From Nostoc sp. NIES-4103 (GTDB taxonomy: Bacteria; Cyanobacteriota; Cyanobacteriia; Cyanobacteriales; Nostocaceae): 64,000 nt of DNA. Below the pieces are notes generated by a model. It saw nothing but the letters and a program-made list of their open reading frames with translations. It had not been told where the DNA came from and made no database searches. Below are positions 52,265 to 60,568 of this stretch, piece by piece. The stretch covers positions 7,067,435 through 7,131,434 of the forward strand of contig NZ_AP018288.1 in the NCBI RefSeq assembly GCF_002368335.1. Direction: 5' to 3'. The position numbers were made by a program, and so were the translations under genes. The number at the start of each line of letters is the position of its first letter. Position 1 is the first letter of the stretch.

Positions 52265-52312
52265 CAATCTCATCAAGCAATGTCATTGCCTGATGAGATT
52301 GGGCTTCGCCCA
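52265..52312. other. Adjacent double hairpin
   Basis: Hairpin 1: CAATCTCATCA-A-GCAAT / ATTGC-C-TGATGAGATTG (16 paired bases and one mismatch, loop GTC; 52265-52301). Hairpin 2 follows at once: TGGGC-TTC-GCCCA (about 52300-52312). No coding frame or repeat relative is seen in the window. Possibly a structured RNA or a small mobile palindrome. Confidence 0.7.
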
Positions 52313-52512
52313 GTTGTTTATAGAGTAATAGCCATCAGTTGCGATCGCAAAAATTGTCATTTCTTTCAAAACTTTTTGGAACTCTACTTATATGATCTCT
52401 GTAGACGAAAACATAATCTACTCATATTTGTTAAAATATCTCAATGGAAACAATAAATATTCTTTTATAATAATTGCTTAATTTTCCTTGTAAATACTGC
52501 TTAATGCAGATT

Positions 52513-52672
52513 GAGATGGGGAGTGGGGGGCAGGAGAGCAGAGGAGCAGTGGAAGATGAGGGGGATGAGGGGGATGAGGGGGATAATTCTTCACTTTTAA
52601 CTATTTACCAATGCCCCATGCCCCATGCCCCATGCCCCATGCCCCATGCCCTATGCCCCATGCCCTAAAAGC
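52513..52672. repeat. STRRs between the sigma-factor leader and carB
   Basis: GGGGGATGA 9-mers (52556-52583), core ATAATTCTTCAC, then ATGCCCC heptamers (about seven copies, 52611-52668) ending 9 bp before the carB stop. The order 9-mer arm then core then heptamer arm again matches the composite cassette in inverse orientation. Confidence 0.8.
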
Positions 52673-52676
52673 ATTC

Positions 52677-55600
52677 CTAACGATTGGCGCAGTACTCTTG
52701 GATGACTTTTACGTCTAAAGTAGTATTTTGTAAAGAACGAATGGCGGCAACAGTGGCTTTTGCCCCGGCGATGGTGGTAATGATGGGAATTTTGTAAGCC
52801 AAGGCTGTGCGGCGGATTAATCTAGCATCAGTGTGGGCTTCTTCCCCAGAAGGCGTATTGATGATCAGTTGGATTTTCTGATTTTTAATGGCATCTAGGA
52901 CATGGGGGCGTCCTTCATGGAGTTTCAGCACCAACTCAATATCTAATCCCTGTTCTTGGAGGACTTGGCGTGTGCCAAATGTAGCCATGACAGTAAAGCC
53001 CAGATCAATAAATTCCCTAACTACAGAAACAGCGGCGGCTTTGTCGCGATCGCTCATGGACACAAAGACAGTACCTGTTAAAGGTAAACGTTCTCCTGCA
53101 CCTAACTCTGCTTTGGCAAAGGCGCGTCCAAAATCACTGTCAATTCCCATGACTTCACCAGTAGAGCGCATCTCTGGGCCTAATATCGTATCAGTTCCAG
53201 GGAATTTATTAAACGGTAATACCGCTTCTTTAACGGCAATGTGAGAGGGGATAACTTCTTGTGTAAAACCTAGCTCCTCTAAAGTTTTACCCGACATAAT
53301 TAAGGATGCTAGTTTTGCCAAGGGAACACCCGTGGCTTTAGAAACAAAGGGCACTGTCCGCGAGGCGCGGGGGTTGGCTTCTAAAATGTAAACTTGGGGA
53401 GAATAACTTTGAGCGCCGACAACAGCAAACTGAATATTCATCAACCCCACAACTGAGAGAGACTGTGCTAATTGCACTGTCCAGGTGCGAATTTGATTCA
53501 GTACTGCTGGTGGTAAAGAAATCGATGGTAATGCACAAGCAGAATCTCCAGAGTGAATTCCTGCTTGTTCGATGTGTTCCATGATACCGCCGATCACTAC
53601 TCTTCCTGTGTGGTCAGCGATCGCATCCACATCTACTTCAATGGCGTTTTCCAAAAACTTATCAATTAAAATCGGATGGTCTGGTTCTACTTGTACTGCA
53701 AAAGTCATGTAGCGTTCCAATTCCGTATCCGAATAGACGATTTCCATCGCTCGACCCCCAAGTACATAGCTGGGACGCACCACGACTGGATAACCAATAC
53801 GTTTGGCTACAATTAGGGCATCTTCGTAACTCCTGGCTGTACCATTGGGCGGTTGGGCAATATTCAACTGTTTGAGAATTTTTTCAAAACGCTCTCTATC
53901 TTCTGCTGTGTCGATAGAGTCTGGTGATGTTCCCCAAATTTTAGGAATTGGTAAACTCTCCCCAGTACCCAGTCCCCAGTCCCCAGTCCCCAGTCCCTGC
54001 AAATATTGCTGGAGGGGAACAGCTAGCTTCAATGGTGTTTGTCCGCCGAACTGGACAATTATACCTACAGGGTTTTCAGCTTCGATGATGTTGAGGACAT
54101 CTTCTTTAGTCAACGGCTCAAAGTAAAGGCGATCGCTAGTATCGTAGTCTGTAGAAACTGTCTCTGGGTTGGAGTTGACCATAATTGTCTCGAAGCCTGC
54201 TGCTTTTAAAGCATAGGAGGCGTGACAACAACAGTAGTCAAATTCAATTCCCTGTCCTATTCTGTTAGGCCCACCACCCAAAATCATCACTTTCGGTTTG
54301 GTAGTTGGCAAAACTTCCGTTTCTTCTTCGTAGGTGGAGTAGTAATAGGGAGTAAATGCTTCAAATTCAGCAGCGCAGGTGTCCACAGTTTTATAAACTG
54401 GAATTACACCCAGCTGTTTGCGGTAAGTGCGGACTTCATCTTCGCTGGTTTTGGTCGCATAAGCAATCTGGCGATCGCTAAATCCATCGCGTTTGACACT
54501 ATAAAACTGCTCTTTTGTCAACTGTTTTAAGGGTGTCCGCTTCAGGAATTTTTCCACCTCTAGCAGGTGTTGCAGTTTATCTAAGAACCAAGGGTCAATA
54601 CCTGTAAGTTCGTAAATGTCCTCACTAGTGATTCCTTGTTGCAAGGCATGACGTACAGCGAAAATGCGATCGGGGTTGGGTGTGCGTAGCAAAGCGCGAA
54701 TTTGTTCACCGCTGGGCAATTTTTCTGCTTTGTCGCAACCCCAGCCAGCACGGCCAGTTTCCAGAGAACGCAGCGCTTTTTGGAAAGATTCGTTAAATGT
54801 CCGCCCAATGGCCATTGCTTCCCCTACTGACTTCATTTGTGTTGTCAGCACAGGTTCGGAACCGGGAAATTTTTCAAAGGCGAAGCGGGGAACTTTGGTA
54901 ACTACATAGTCAATGGTTGGTTCAAAAGATGCGGGAGTTTTTTTGGTGATGTCGTTGTTAATTTCATTCAACGTGTAGCCAACCGCCAGCTTTGCGGCTA
55001 TTTTGGCAATGGGAAAACCCGTAGCTTTAGAAGCCAAAGCAGAACTCCGAGAAACACGGGGATTCATTTCAATGACAACCACATCCCCAGTTACAGGATT
55101 GACAGCAAACTGGATGTTGGAACCGCCAGTTTCCACGCCAATTTCGCGGATGATTTTAATCGCCATGTCCCGCAACCGTTGGTATTCTTTATCAGTGAGC
55201 GTTTGGGCGGGAGCAACGGTAATTGAGTCGCCGGTGTGGATGCCCATCGGGTCAAGGTTTTCGATGGAACAGATAATCACGACGTTATCTGCTAAGTCGC
55301 GCATCACTTCCAATTCGTATTCTTTCCAGCCGAGTAGGGACTGGTCGATGAGAATTTGGGAAACGGGACTAGCATCTATACCTACCTGTGCCATTTCTTC
55401 AAATTCTTCTTGGTTGTAGGCAATACCACCGCCAGTACCACCCATTGTAAAGGCAGGGCGGATAATTAACGGGTAAGTACCAATGCGGCGAGCGATCGCT
55501 TTGGCTTCTTCTAAAGATGAGGCGGTGCCACTAGGACACACGTCTACCCCAATCTTGGCCATGGCTTCGTTAAAAAGTTTTCTATCTTCAGCTTTCTCAA

Positions 55601-55967
55601 TCGCTGGTAACTTCGCCCCGATTAATTCGACATTGTACTTTTCTAAGACACCATTTTTTGCTAAGGCGACGGCAATGTTGAGGGCAGTTTGTCCTCCCAT
55701 TGTTGGTAGTAGGGCATCAGGACGTTCTTTGGCGATGACTTTTTCTACTAATTCTGGTGTTAGTGGTTCAATATAAGTGCGATCGGCCGTTTCTGGGTCG
55801 GTCATGATTGTCGCTGGATTGGAATTGACCAACACCACCTCATAACCTTCTTCTCGCAGTGCTTTGCAGGCTTGGGTACCAGAGTAGTCAAATTCACAGG
55901 CTTGTCCGATGACAATAGGGCCAGATCCTAACAGTAGTATTTTTTGCAGGTCTTGACGGCGGGGCAT
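52677..55967 (-). CDS. carB: Carbamoyl-phosphate synthase large subunit
   Basis: Makes carbamoyl phosphate from bicarbonate, ammonia (from CarA) and 2 ATP for pyrimidine and arginine synthesis. 1096 residues: two homologous ATP-grasp halves (MPRRQDLQKILLLGSGPIVI; EMNPRVSRSSALASKATGFP; then KVMILGGGPNRIGQGIEFDY; EANPRASRTVPFVSKATGVP) and a C-terminal MGS-like regulatory domain. The length is about 13-20 residues above the usual because an in-frame STRR (53959-53998) inserts GLGTGDWGLGTGE near residue 657-669, between QYLQ and PIPKIWGTSPDSID. All catalytic segments are otherwise intact. Confidence 0.97.
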   Translation of the reverse strand: MPRRQDLQKILLLGSGPIVIGQACEFDYSGTQACKALREEGYEVVLVNSNPATIMTDPETADRTYIEPLTPELVEKVIAKERPDALLPTMGGQTALNIAVALAKNGVLEKYNVELIGAKLPAIEKAEDRKLFNEAMAKIGVDVCPSGTASSLEEAKAIARRIGTYPLIIRPAFTMGGTGGGIAYNQEEFEEMAQVGIDASPVSQILIDQSLLGWKEYELEVMRDLADNVVIICSIENLDPMGIHTGDSITVAPAQTLTDKEYQRLRDMAIKIIREIGVETGGSNIQFAVNPVTGDVVVIEMNPRVSRSSALASKATGFPIAKIAAKLAVGYTLNEINNDITKKTPASFEPTIDYVVTKVPRFAFEKFPGSEPVLTTQMKSVGEAMAIGRTFNESFQKALRSLETGRAGWGCDKAEKLPSGEQIRALLRTPNPDRIFAVRHALQQGITSEDIYELTGIDPWFLDKLQHLLEVEKFLKRTPLKQLTKEQFYSVKRDGFSDRQIAYATKTSEDEVRTYRKQLGVIPVYKTVDTCAAEFEAFTPYYYSTYEEETEVLPTTKPKVMILGGGPNRIGQGIEFDYCCCHASYALKAAGFETIMVNSNPETVSTDYDTSDRLYFEPLTKEDVLNIIEAENPVGIIVQFGGQTPLKLAVPLQQYLQGLGTGDWGLGTGESLPIPKIWGTSPDSIDTAEDRERFEKILKQLNIAQPPNGTARSYEDALIVAKRIGYPVVVRPSYVLGGRAMEIVYSDTELERYMTFAVQVEPDHPILIDKFLENAIEVDVDAIADHTGRVVIGGIMEHIEQAGIHSGDSACALPSISLPPAVLNQIRTWTVQLAQSLSVVGLMNIQFAVVGAQSYSPQVYILEANPRASRTVPFVSKATGVPLAKLASLIMSGKTLEELGFTQEVIPSHIAVKEAVLPFNKFPGTDTILGPEMRSTGEVMGIDSDFGRAFAKAELGAGERLPLTGTVFVSMSDRDKAAAVSVVREFIDLGFTVMATFGTRQVLQEQGLDIELVLKLHEGRPHVLDAIKNQKIQLIINTPSGEEAHTDARLIRRTALAYKIPIITTIAGAKATVAAIRSLQNTTLDVKVIQEYCANR
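53959..53998. repeat. STRR inside carB coding sequence
   Basis: Five to six tandem CCCCAGT heptamers (read as GGGGACT on the coding strand), identical in type to intergenic STRRs at 1857-1922 and 13010-13080. They encode the GLGTGDWGLGTGE insertion and keep the carB frame. Confidence 0.92.
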
Positions 55968-56077
55968 AGTCTTTGGGATGGGGTAGGAGAATACAAATCC
56001 TGATTATTTTAAGATTCTTTCCCCCTGGTTATGTTGTTTCTTATCAAGTTTTCCAGGTTTGATTGCAAAAAAGGCAG

Positions 56078-56224
56078 AGGGATGGGGGGATGAGGAGATG
56101 AGGGAGATGAGGGAGATGAGGGAGATGAGGGAGATGAGGGAGATGAGGGAGACAAAAAGAATAACTCTTAGCTAACTCCTGCATCCTACCTTGTAACAAT
56201 TGACAACTGACCACTGACAACTGA
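56078..56224. repeat. Composite STRR cassette, inverse orientation
   Basis: GATGAGGGA 9-mers (about 56100-56152), core GACAAAAAGAATAACTCTTA (56151-56170, the exact complement of the core at about 5321-5340), a unique spacer, then TTGACAACTGACCACTGACA heptamers (56199-56224). Confidence 0.85.
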
Positions 56225-56480
56225 CTATCTTTTTTTAACAGGTTTTAGTTTAAATATTTCTCAAGAAATAACTTTTAGGAGTTTTACAATGTTTTTCAGC
56301 TAAACTGATGATTTTTAGAATGGTTATGTATTTTTTTAAGTAAAAATAACTAACATTTAACTGTGAATAGAATAGCTTAAATAAAAATACTTCCTAACAA
56401 GCTAATTGCTAATAATTTTTATTATATATTTTGTTACTGATATTACATATTGTGAGGTTTTATGTACTTAGATTAAAAAT

Positions 56481-56507
56481 GGCAGAGAGATCATACTGCT
56501 CTCTGCC
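56481..56507 (-). terminator. Rho-independent terminator of dps
   Basis: 9-bp stem GGCAGAGAG / CTCTCTGCC with a 9-nt loop, followed on the minus strand by ATTTTTAATC. It lies 57 bp after the dps stop. Confidence 0.85.
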
Positions 56508-56563
56508 ATTCTTTATATTTTTTTAAGACTTAGTGCTTCAAGTTCAACTGAAATAAGAAGGTG

Positions 56564-57118
56564 TTAGTTCTGAGCAGGTTGAACAAAGCCCAAGGTTAAA
56601 CTATCCTTAGCTAGGAAGTGAGCCAAATGGTAAGCTCTTTCTTCAGTCTTTAACAGAATTTTCTCGTACAAATAGCGTGTGCCACGATCGCCCAAACTTT
56701 CTGCCTGAGCAGCTTGGCGACGAATCACGTTAATAATAGCTTGTTCTGCTGCTAGGTCATTTTCTACCATCTTGCGGGCAGAAAATACACCATCGGGTTC
56801 TGGCTCAAAACAGGTTAATTCTGCTAATTTACTAAAGCTAGCGGCTGGCACACCGCCCAGTCCGTTCAAGCGTTCGCCAATTTCATGCACGTGATCTTGA
56901 ACTTCTTCGTAGCTTTCGCTAAAAAATTGATGTAGTGAGTAAAACTCTGCACCCTCAACTACAAAATGGTGTTTTTGGTACTGCAAGTACAGTGCTTGAA
57001 AACTAGCTAAGACTACGTTAAATCCTTCTGTGACTGGAGCAGTAACACTGCGATCCAGTAATACAGGATTGTCATAAACCTGACCAAAATTTTGTAACAA
57101 AGTGTGTGTATCAGCCAT
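56564..57118 (-). CDS. dps: Dps-family ferritin-like protein with a His-type ferroxidase site
   Basis: 184-residue mini-ferritin that stores iron and detoxifies peroxide. The Dps core is KHHFVVEGAEFYSLHQFFSE followed by SYEEVQDHVHEIGERL. Ferroxidase ligands by E. coli numbering fall on His51, His63, residue 78 and Glu82, all in register. Residue 78 is His here, where canonical Dps has Asp. Such His-type sites are known in cyanobacterial Dps (Thermosynechococcus DpsA and Nostoc punctiforme Dps4), so this copy probably belongs to that subgroup, with altered metal or oxidant preference. Monocistronic, with its own terminator. Confidence 0.93.
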   Translation of the reverse strand: MADTHTLLQNFGQVYDNPVLLDRSVTAPVTEGFNVVLASFQALYLQYQKHHFVVEGAEFYSLHQFFSESYEEVQDHVHEIGERLNGLGGVPAASFSKLAELTCFEPEPDGVFSARKMVENDLAAEQAIINVIRRQAAQAESLGDRGTRYLYEKILLKTEERAYHLAHFLAKDSLTLGFVQPAQN

Positions 57119-57640
57119 GTTCTCCTCGCTTTTTAGCAGTTATGATTTTTAACTGCTTAGTCTCTACATATTAACATTTTAAAAATAAATGCAAGCCCCA
57201 TCAATATCATAAAAATTTGAAAATTTTTGTCGTTAAAAGTGCAAACATTTCTTCTTGAGAAATTTTTGTCATATCCATCACTTAGTAGATGACAATTATT
57301 TTCCTAGAGAAAGGAAAGAGAAAAGGATAGGATTTTTGTTTTCTTACATACAAAAGCTACTTTTGCCAAAACAGGACTGACGTAAACAATGGGCGAAACT
57401 CTTATTTTTAGGTAGCGGTGATTAATGAATTGTCGCTACAAACTGTAGTGTCGCGTGAGTCCTGAGAGTATTGCTCTAACCCCTGTTTCTCTAAAATTTC
57501 CTCAACAACAGGGAATTGTGACAAATTTTTTATATTTTTTTGATGTAGTAACTGAGAATTGTTTGCACTTAAGGTATCCTAATAAGAGAGGCTGTATTCC
57601 CAAAAGGGCTAAATATTAGGGAGTAAAAGCACAGTAGTTA
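57119..57640. other. Divergent intergenic region upstream of dps
   Basis: 522 bp, AT-rich, presumably with promoters for dps and the 57641 gene. It contains one palindromic repeat (57412-57439). No coding sequence recognised. Confidence 0.6.
57412..57439. repeat. Palindromic repeat related to 47881-47908
   Basis: 28 nt, GTAGCGGTGATT-AATG-AATTGTCGCTAC: 9 Watson-Crick pairs and 3 G-U pairs, same length and loop position as the copy at 47881-47908. Confidence 0.7.
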
Positions 57641-57922
57641 ATGCAAGTTTGTCGCACTTTGGGGGCTAGTTTCTTGAAATCGTTCAGTTCACAAATAGAA
57701 AGCAAGCACACTGTAGAGGTCAATTGGGCAGATCGTTGGCAGGTATATCAACGCCTACAGGAACTAGACATTCCCTGTTGGTGTGAGACTAACCAACCAT
57801 TGCGAGTTGAAATTGGCAATCCCACCGCAGCTGTTCAACTTTGGAACGTGATGCGGCGATTGACAGCCTCTCGTCAAGACTTGATTTGGAATCTTGAACA
57901 CTGCTGGCGTAGTCGTCACTAA
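57641..57922 (+). CDS. Small conserved cyanobacterial protein
   Basis: 93 residues, starting MQVCRTLGASFLKSFSSQIE, with conserved-looking blocks WADRWQVYQRLQELDIPCWC and AVQLWNVMRRLTASRQDLIW. No signal peptide. Related small proteins are common in cyanobacteria, but I know of no assigned function. Confidence 0.75.
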   Translation: MQVCRTLGASFLKSFSSQIESKHTVEVNWADRWQVYQRLQELDIPCWCETNQPLRVEIGNPTAAVQLWNVMRRLTASRQDLIWNLEHCWRSRH

Positions 57923-58002
57923 AAGTTTCCAAAGGTTGCTGTTTCAAACTTCTCAGTTAATGTCTTAGGCACACCTTAGTTAAAAAAATTAGGTTAAACA
58001 AC

Positions 58003-58671
58003 ATGAGTGCATACTACAGTACAGAAATCTCGGAATTTTGCCTTGAAGGAAGGTTTATCGATTTCGTAATTAAAGATGGCTATAAGCTAAAAGGCTTATT
58101 GTTAGCGACTGCTGAGGGTGAATGCTACGTTAAACTGGCTAAACATTTAAGGGCGACTTTTGACTGGAGATTACCGCGAGGTACTTGGTTACAAGTTGTT
58201 GGTGAAAAAAAGCACGAACTAAAAAACGATAAAATTACATTTAAAGCTGAGCGTGTGATGGCAGCGCGAAGCGAGATGGCGAAAGTTCAGGCTGTCACTG
58301 CATTACAAGAACCTCCAGCAGTTGATAGCGCCAAGACAAAACCAGCCAAGACTAAAGCCACAATTTTAGTGTGTCAAAAGTCCGATTGTATGAAACGTGG
58401 TGGTAAAGGGCTTTGTCAGGCATTGGAGGCAAGTTTAAGCGATCGCGGTTTGGAAGACCAAGTTACTATTAGAGGTACTGGCTGTATGAAAAACTGCAAA
58501 GCTGGCCCTAATTTGGTAATGCCAGATAAAACCCGCTACAGCCGTATTAGTGCGGCAGAAGTCCCTGCACTCATGGATAAGCATTTTGCTGAAAAAGGTT
58601 TGGAACAATTTCCAGAAAATAGCAGTCAAGTAGAAATATCTATGCCACGCTTTGCTGATGCTGCTGGCTAA
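58003..58671 (+). CDS. Thioredoxin-like [2Fe-2S] ferredoxin domain protein
   Basis: 222 residues. N-terminal domain (residues 1-90, EGRFIDFVIKDGYKLKGLLL and onwards) of unknown role, a basic linker (TKPAKTKAT), then a thioredoxin-fold [2Fe-2S] domain with the four expected cysteines: CQKSDCMKRGGKGLC and GTGCMKNCKAGPNLVMP. Such domains transfer electrons or act as redox sensors, as in the NuoE/HoxE type. Partner unknown. A strong terminator follows. Confidence 0.88.
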   Translation: MSAYYSTEISEFCLEGRFIDFVIKDGYKLKGLLLATAEGECYVKLAKHLRATFDWRLPRGTWLQVVGEKKHELKNDKITFKAERVMAARSEMAKVQAVTALQEPPAVDSAKTKPAKTKATILVCQKSDCMKRGGKGLCQALEASLSDRGLEDQVTIRGTGCMKNCKAGPNLVMPDKTRYSRISAAEVPALMDKHFAEKGLEQFPENSSQVEISMPRFADAAG

Positions 58672-58736
58672 GTCTTTAAATATATTAATGAGAAAGTTTA
58701 ATAATAAATATTTTTTGTTCTCCTCAAGAGCTATTA

Positions 58737-58777
58737 GACCTTTTGCAAATTTTTAGCAAAAGGTCTGTTCTTTTTTT
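58737..58777 (+). terminator. Rho-independent terminator
   Basis: 10-bp stem GACCTTTTGC / GCAAAAGGTC (58737-58746 with 58756-58765), then TGTTCTTTTTTT. Ends the [2Fe-2S] protein gene. Confidence 0.92.
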
Positions 58778-58884
58778 ATCTCACGCAGAGGTGCAGAGTC
58801 GCACAGAAGAACGTGAGAGTGTAATCTCGATGTCTGGAAAGTTCTGTAAAGTGGGGGTTTGTATTTTATTCACCTTCATCAGCT

Positions 58885-59679
58885 TTACATGGAATCAAGT
58901 CGGCGACGTAGTTGGCTGCTGAAGCTATCAATGACGGTAACGACTACTAACAGCACTAACATCATGGTTGTGGCTTTGTTGTACTCGAAGCCGTCGATGT
59001 AAGTTTTTAATTGAAAGCCAATACCGCCTGCACCAACTACACCCAACACTGAAGCAGCACGGATATTGTATTCAAACATCCATAAGGTGTAACCTAATCC
59101 CAAGGGCAATACTTGAGGAAGAATACCGTATTGAGCAATTTGTAATCTTGAGGCTCCGATAACTTGCAAAGATTCTAAAGAACGAGGATTAACAGCTTCA
59201 ATTGCTTGTTGATAGAACTTTGCTAGGTAGCCTATGGTGTATATTCCTAAAGCTAAAGTACCAGCTGGCGCGCCTAATCCGGTGGCGGCAACAAAAATTA
59301 GCCCCAGAATAATTGAGGGAACTGAACGTACAACATTTTGCAGTAAATTAGCTAGCGATCGCAACCAACTAGGAGCAACATTGCTAGCGCTAGCTACAGC
59401 TATTGGTACAGAAATAATTGCACCAATGGTAGTTCCCCATAAAGACATCTGTATGGTTTCAATTAGTGCCTTAATTGCTATATCTACAACTTTGAAATCG
59501 GGAGGAAATAATCTAGAAATAAAGTTTGTAATGTGCGGCCAACTGGATTTTAGCAATTCAAAATCTACTTTCAGTCCTTGCAAAGCCCAAGCATAAACTA
59601 CAACGGTAATTAATAGGATGAATAGAGGACTCATCCAAAGGTAACGACGTACAAATTTTAAATTAAAGAAATAATTCAC
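58885..59679 (-). CDS. phnE: Phosphonate/phosphite ABC transporter permease PhnE
   Basis: 264-residue inner-membrane permease with about six helices and the binding-protein-dependent transport motif (SLESLQVIGASRLQIAQYGI, the EAA loop that contacts the ATPase). Starts at a GTG (59677-59679), 21 bp after phnC. It imports phosphonates, phosphite or related phosphorus compounds together with PhnC and PhnD. No C-P lyase, phosphonatase or phosphite dehydrogenase gene is seen in the window, so what is done with the substrate is unclear. Confidence 0.93.
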   Translation of the reverse strand: MNYFFNLKFVRRYLWMSPLFILLITVVVYAWALQGLKVDFELLKSSWPHITNFISRLFPPDFKVVDIAIKALIETIQMSLWGTTIGAIISVPIAVASASNVAPSWLRSLANLLQNVVRSVPSIILGLIFVAATGLGAPAGTLALGIYTIGYLAKFYQQAIEAVNPRSLESLQVIGASRLQIAQYGILPQVLPLGLGYTLWMFEYNIRAASVLGVVGAGGIGFQLKTYIDGFEYNKATTMMLVLLVVVTVIDSFSSQLRRRLDSM

Positions 59680-59700
59680 TGAGAAATATGACTGATCTAT

Positions 59701-60435
59701 TCAACTAGAAATTTCAGCAAATTGAGCTTGCAAGTTATCACAAGGCCCTTCATAAACGACACGTCCAGCATTTAAGACAATGGCTCGTTGGGCATATTTT
59801 GCTGCTATGCCCAAATCGTGTAAAACCGCTACAATGGTCATGCCTTGTTCGGTGTGCAACTCAGATAAAGTCTGCATAACTTGTTGAGATGCCACAATAT
59901 CCAAACCTGTGATGGGTTCATCGGCTAAGAGAATTTGTGGAGATTGAATTAAAGCACGAGCGATCGCTACTCGTTGTTGCTGTCCTCCACTAAGTAAACT
60001 AGTTTTTTGATCGGCTAGCTGTCTTAAACCCAACTGTTCTAGTAATTCTAACGCCAAAAGGCGATCGCGTTTGGGAAATCCTAACAATGTCTGCCAAGTT
60101 GTCCTTGCACCCAAGCGTCCACACAAAACATTTTCCAGCGCTGATAATTGCCGAATTAATCCGCCACCTTGAAACAACATGCTGACGTCGCGGCGGATTT
60201 GGGGCAATGTTTGGGGAGTCATGACCACATTATTAATGCTAATTTCTCCTTTTACTAGTGGCACTAACCCAACTAGCGATCGCAACAATGTAGACTTTCC
60301 TGCACCATTCAGTCCTAGCAAAACCACAAACTCGCCGCGCTTAATTTGGCAATTAACCCCGTTGAGTATAGGACGATTCAGAGAAGCAGCGTAAGCCGTC
60401 TCTACGTTGTGACACTCAATTACATAATCACTCAT
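59701..60435 (-). CDS. phnC: Phosphonate/phosphite ABC transporter ATP-binding protein PhnC
   Basis: 244 residues. Walker A GLNGAGKSTLLRSL, Q-loop MLFQGGG, signature LSGGQQQRVAIARAL, Walker B ILLADEP and switch His (VLHDLG) are all present. Energises the PhnDE importer. Separated from phnD by 133 bp that contain a composite STRR, and from phnE by 21 bp. Confidence 0.94.
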   Translation of the reverse strand: MSDYVIECHNVETAYAASLNRPILNGVNCQIKRGEFVVLLGLNGAGKSTLLRSLVGLVPLVKGEISINNVVMTPQTLPQIRRDVSMLFQGGGLIRQLSALENVLCGRLGARTTWQTLLGFPKRDRLLALELLEQLGLRQLADQKTSLLSGGQQQRVAIARALIQSPQILLADEPITGLDIVASQQVMQTLSELHTEQGMTIVAVLHDLGIAAKYAQRAIVLNAGRVVYEGPCDNLQAQFAEISS

Positions 60436-60473
60436 CCTACACCTCGGTCAATTTCACTGTTGCATTGGGATAA

Positions 60474-60566
60474 AAGTCAGTTGTCAGGAGGCAGGAAGGG
60501 GTAAAGAATTATTTCCCTCATCCCCCTCATCCCCTGCACCTCCCCTGCACCCCCGCCCCCCTGCTT
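60474..60566. repeat. Composite STRR cassette inside the phn operon
   Basis: GTCAGTTGTCAG (60472-60487), AGGCAGGAAGG, core AAGAATTATTTCCC (60504-60515), CCCCCTCAT 9-mers and CCCCTGCACC units (60516-60560). It fills the phnD-phnC intercistronic gap. Confidence 0.82.
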
Positions 60567-60568
60567 CC

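Larger units (their letters stand above)
51854..52676. other. Long gene-free region upstream of the sigma factor
   Basis: 823 bp. The part nearest 51853 is presumably the sigma-factor promoter and leader. Next come GTAATTC heptamers (52148-52180), the double hairpin at 52265-52312, a small AT-rich stretch with an unconvincing open frame (52256-52456), then the GGGGGATGA STRR and ATGCCCC heptamers (52513-52672) that end at carB. Confidence 0.65.
55968..56563. other. Gene-free region between dps and carB
   Basis: 596 bp: carB upstream sequence, the composite STRR cassette (56078-56224), an AT-rich stretch without frames, and the dps terminator (56481-56507). Confidence 0.7.

Noticed and set aside
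52256..52456. 66-residue frame upstream of carB
   Set aside because: Starts inside a hairpin and has no family-like composition.
53845..54126. Plus-strand frame inside carB around the STRR
   Set aside because: Antisense of carB; composition driven by the repeat.
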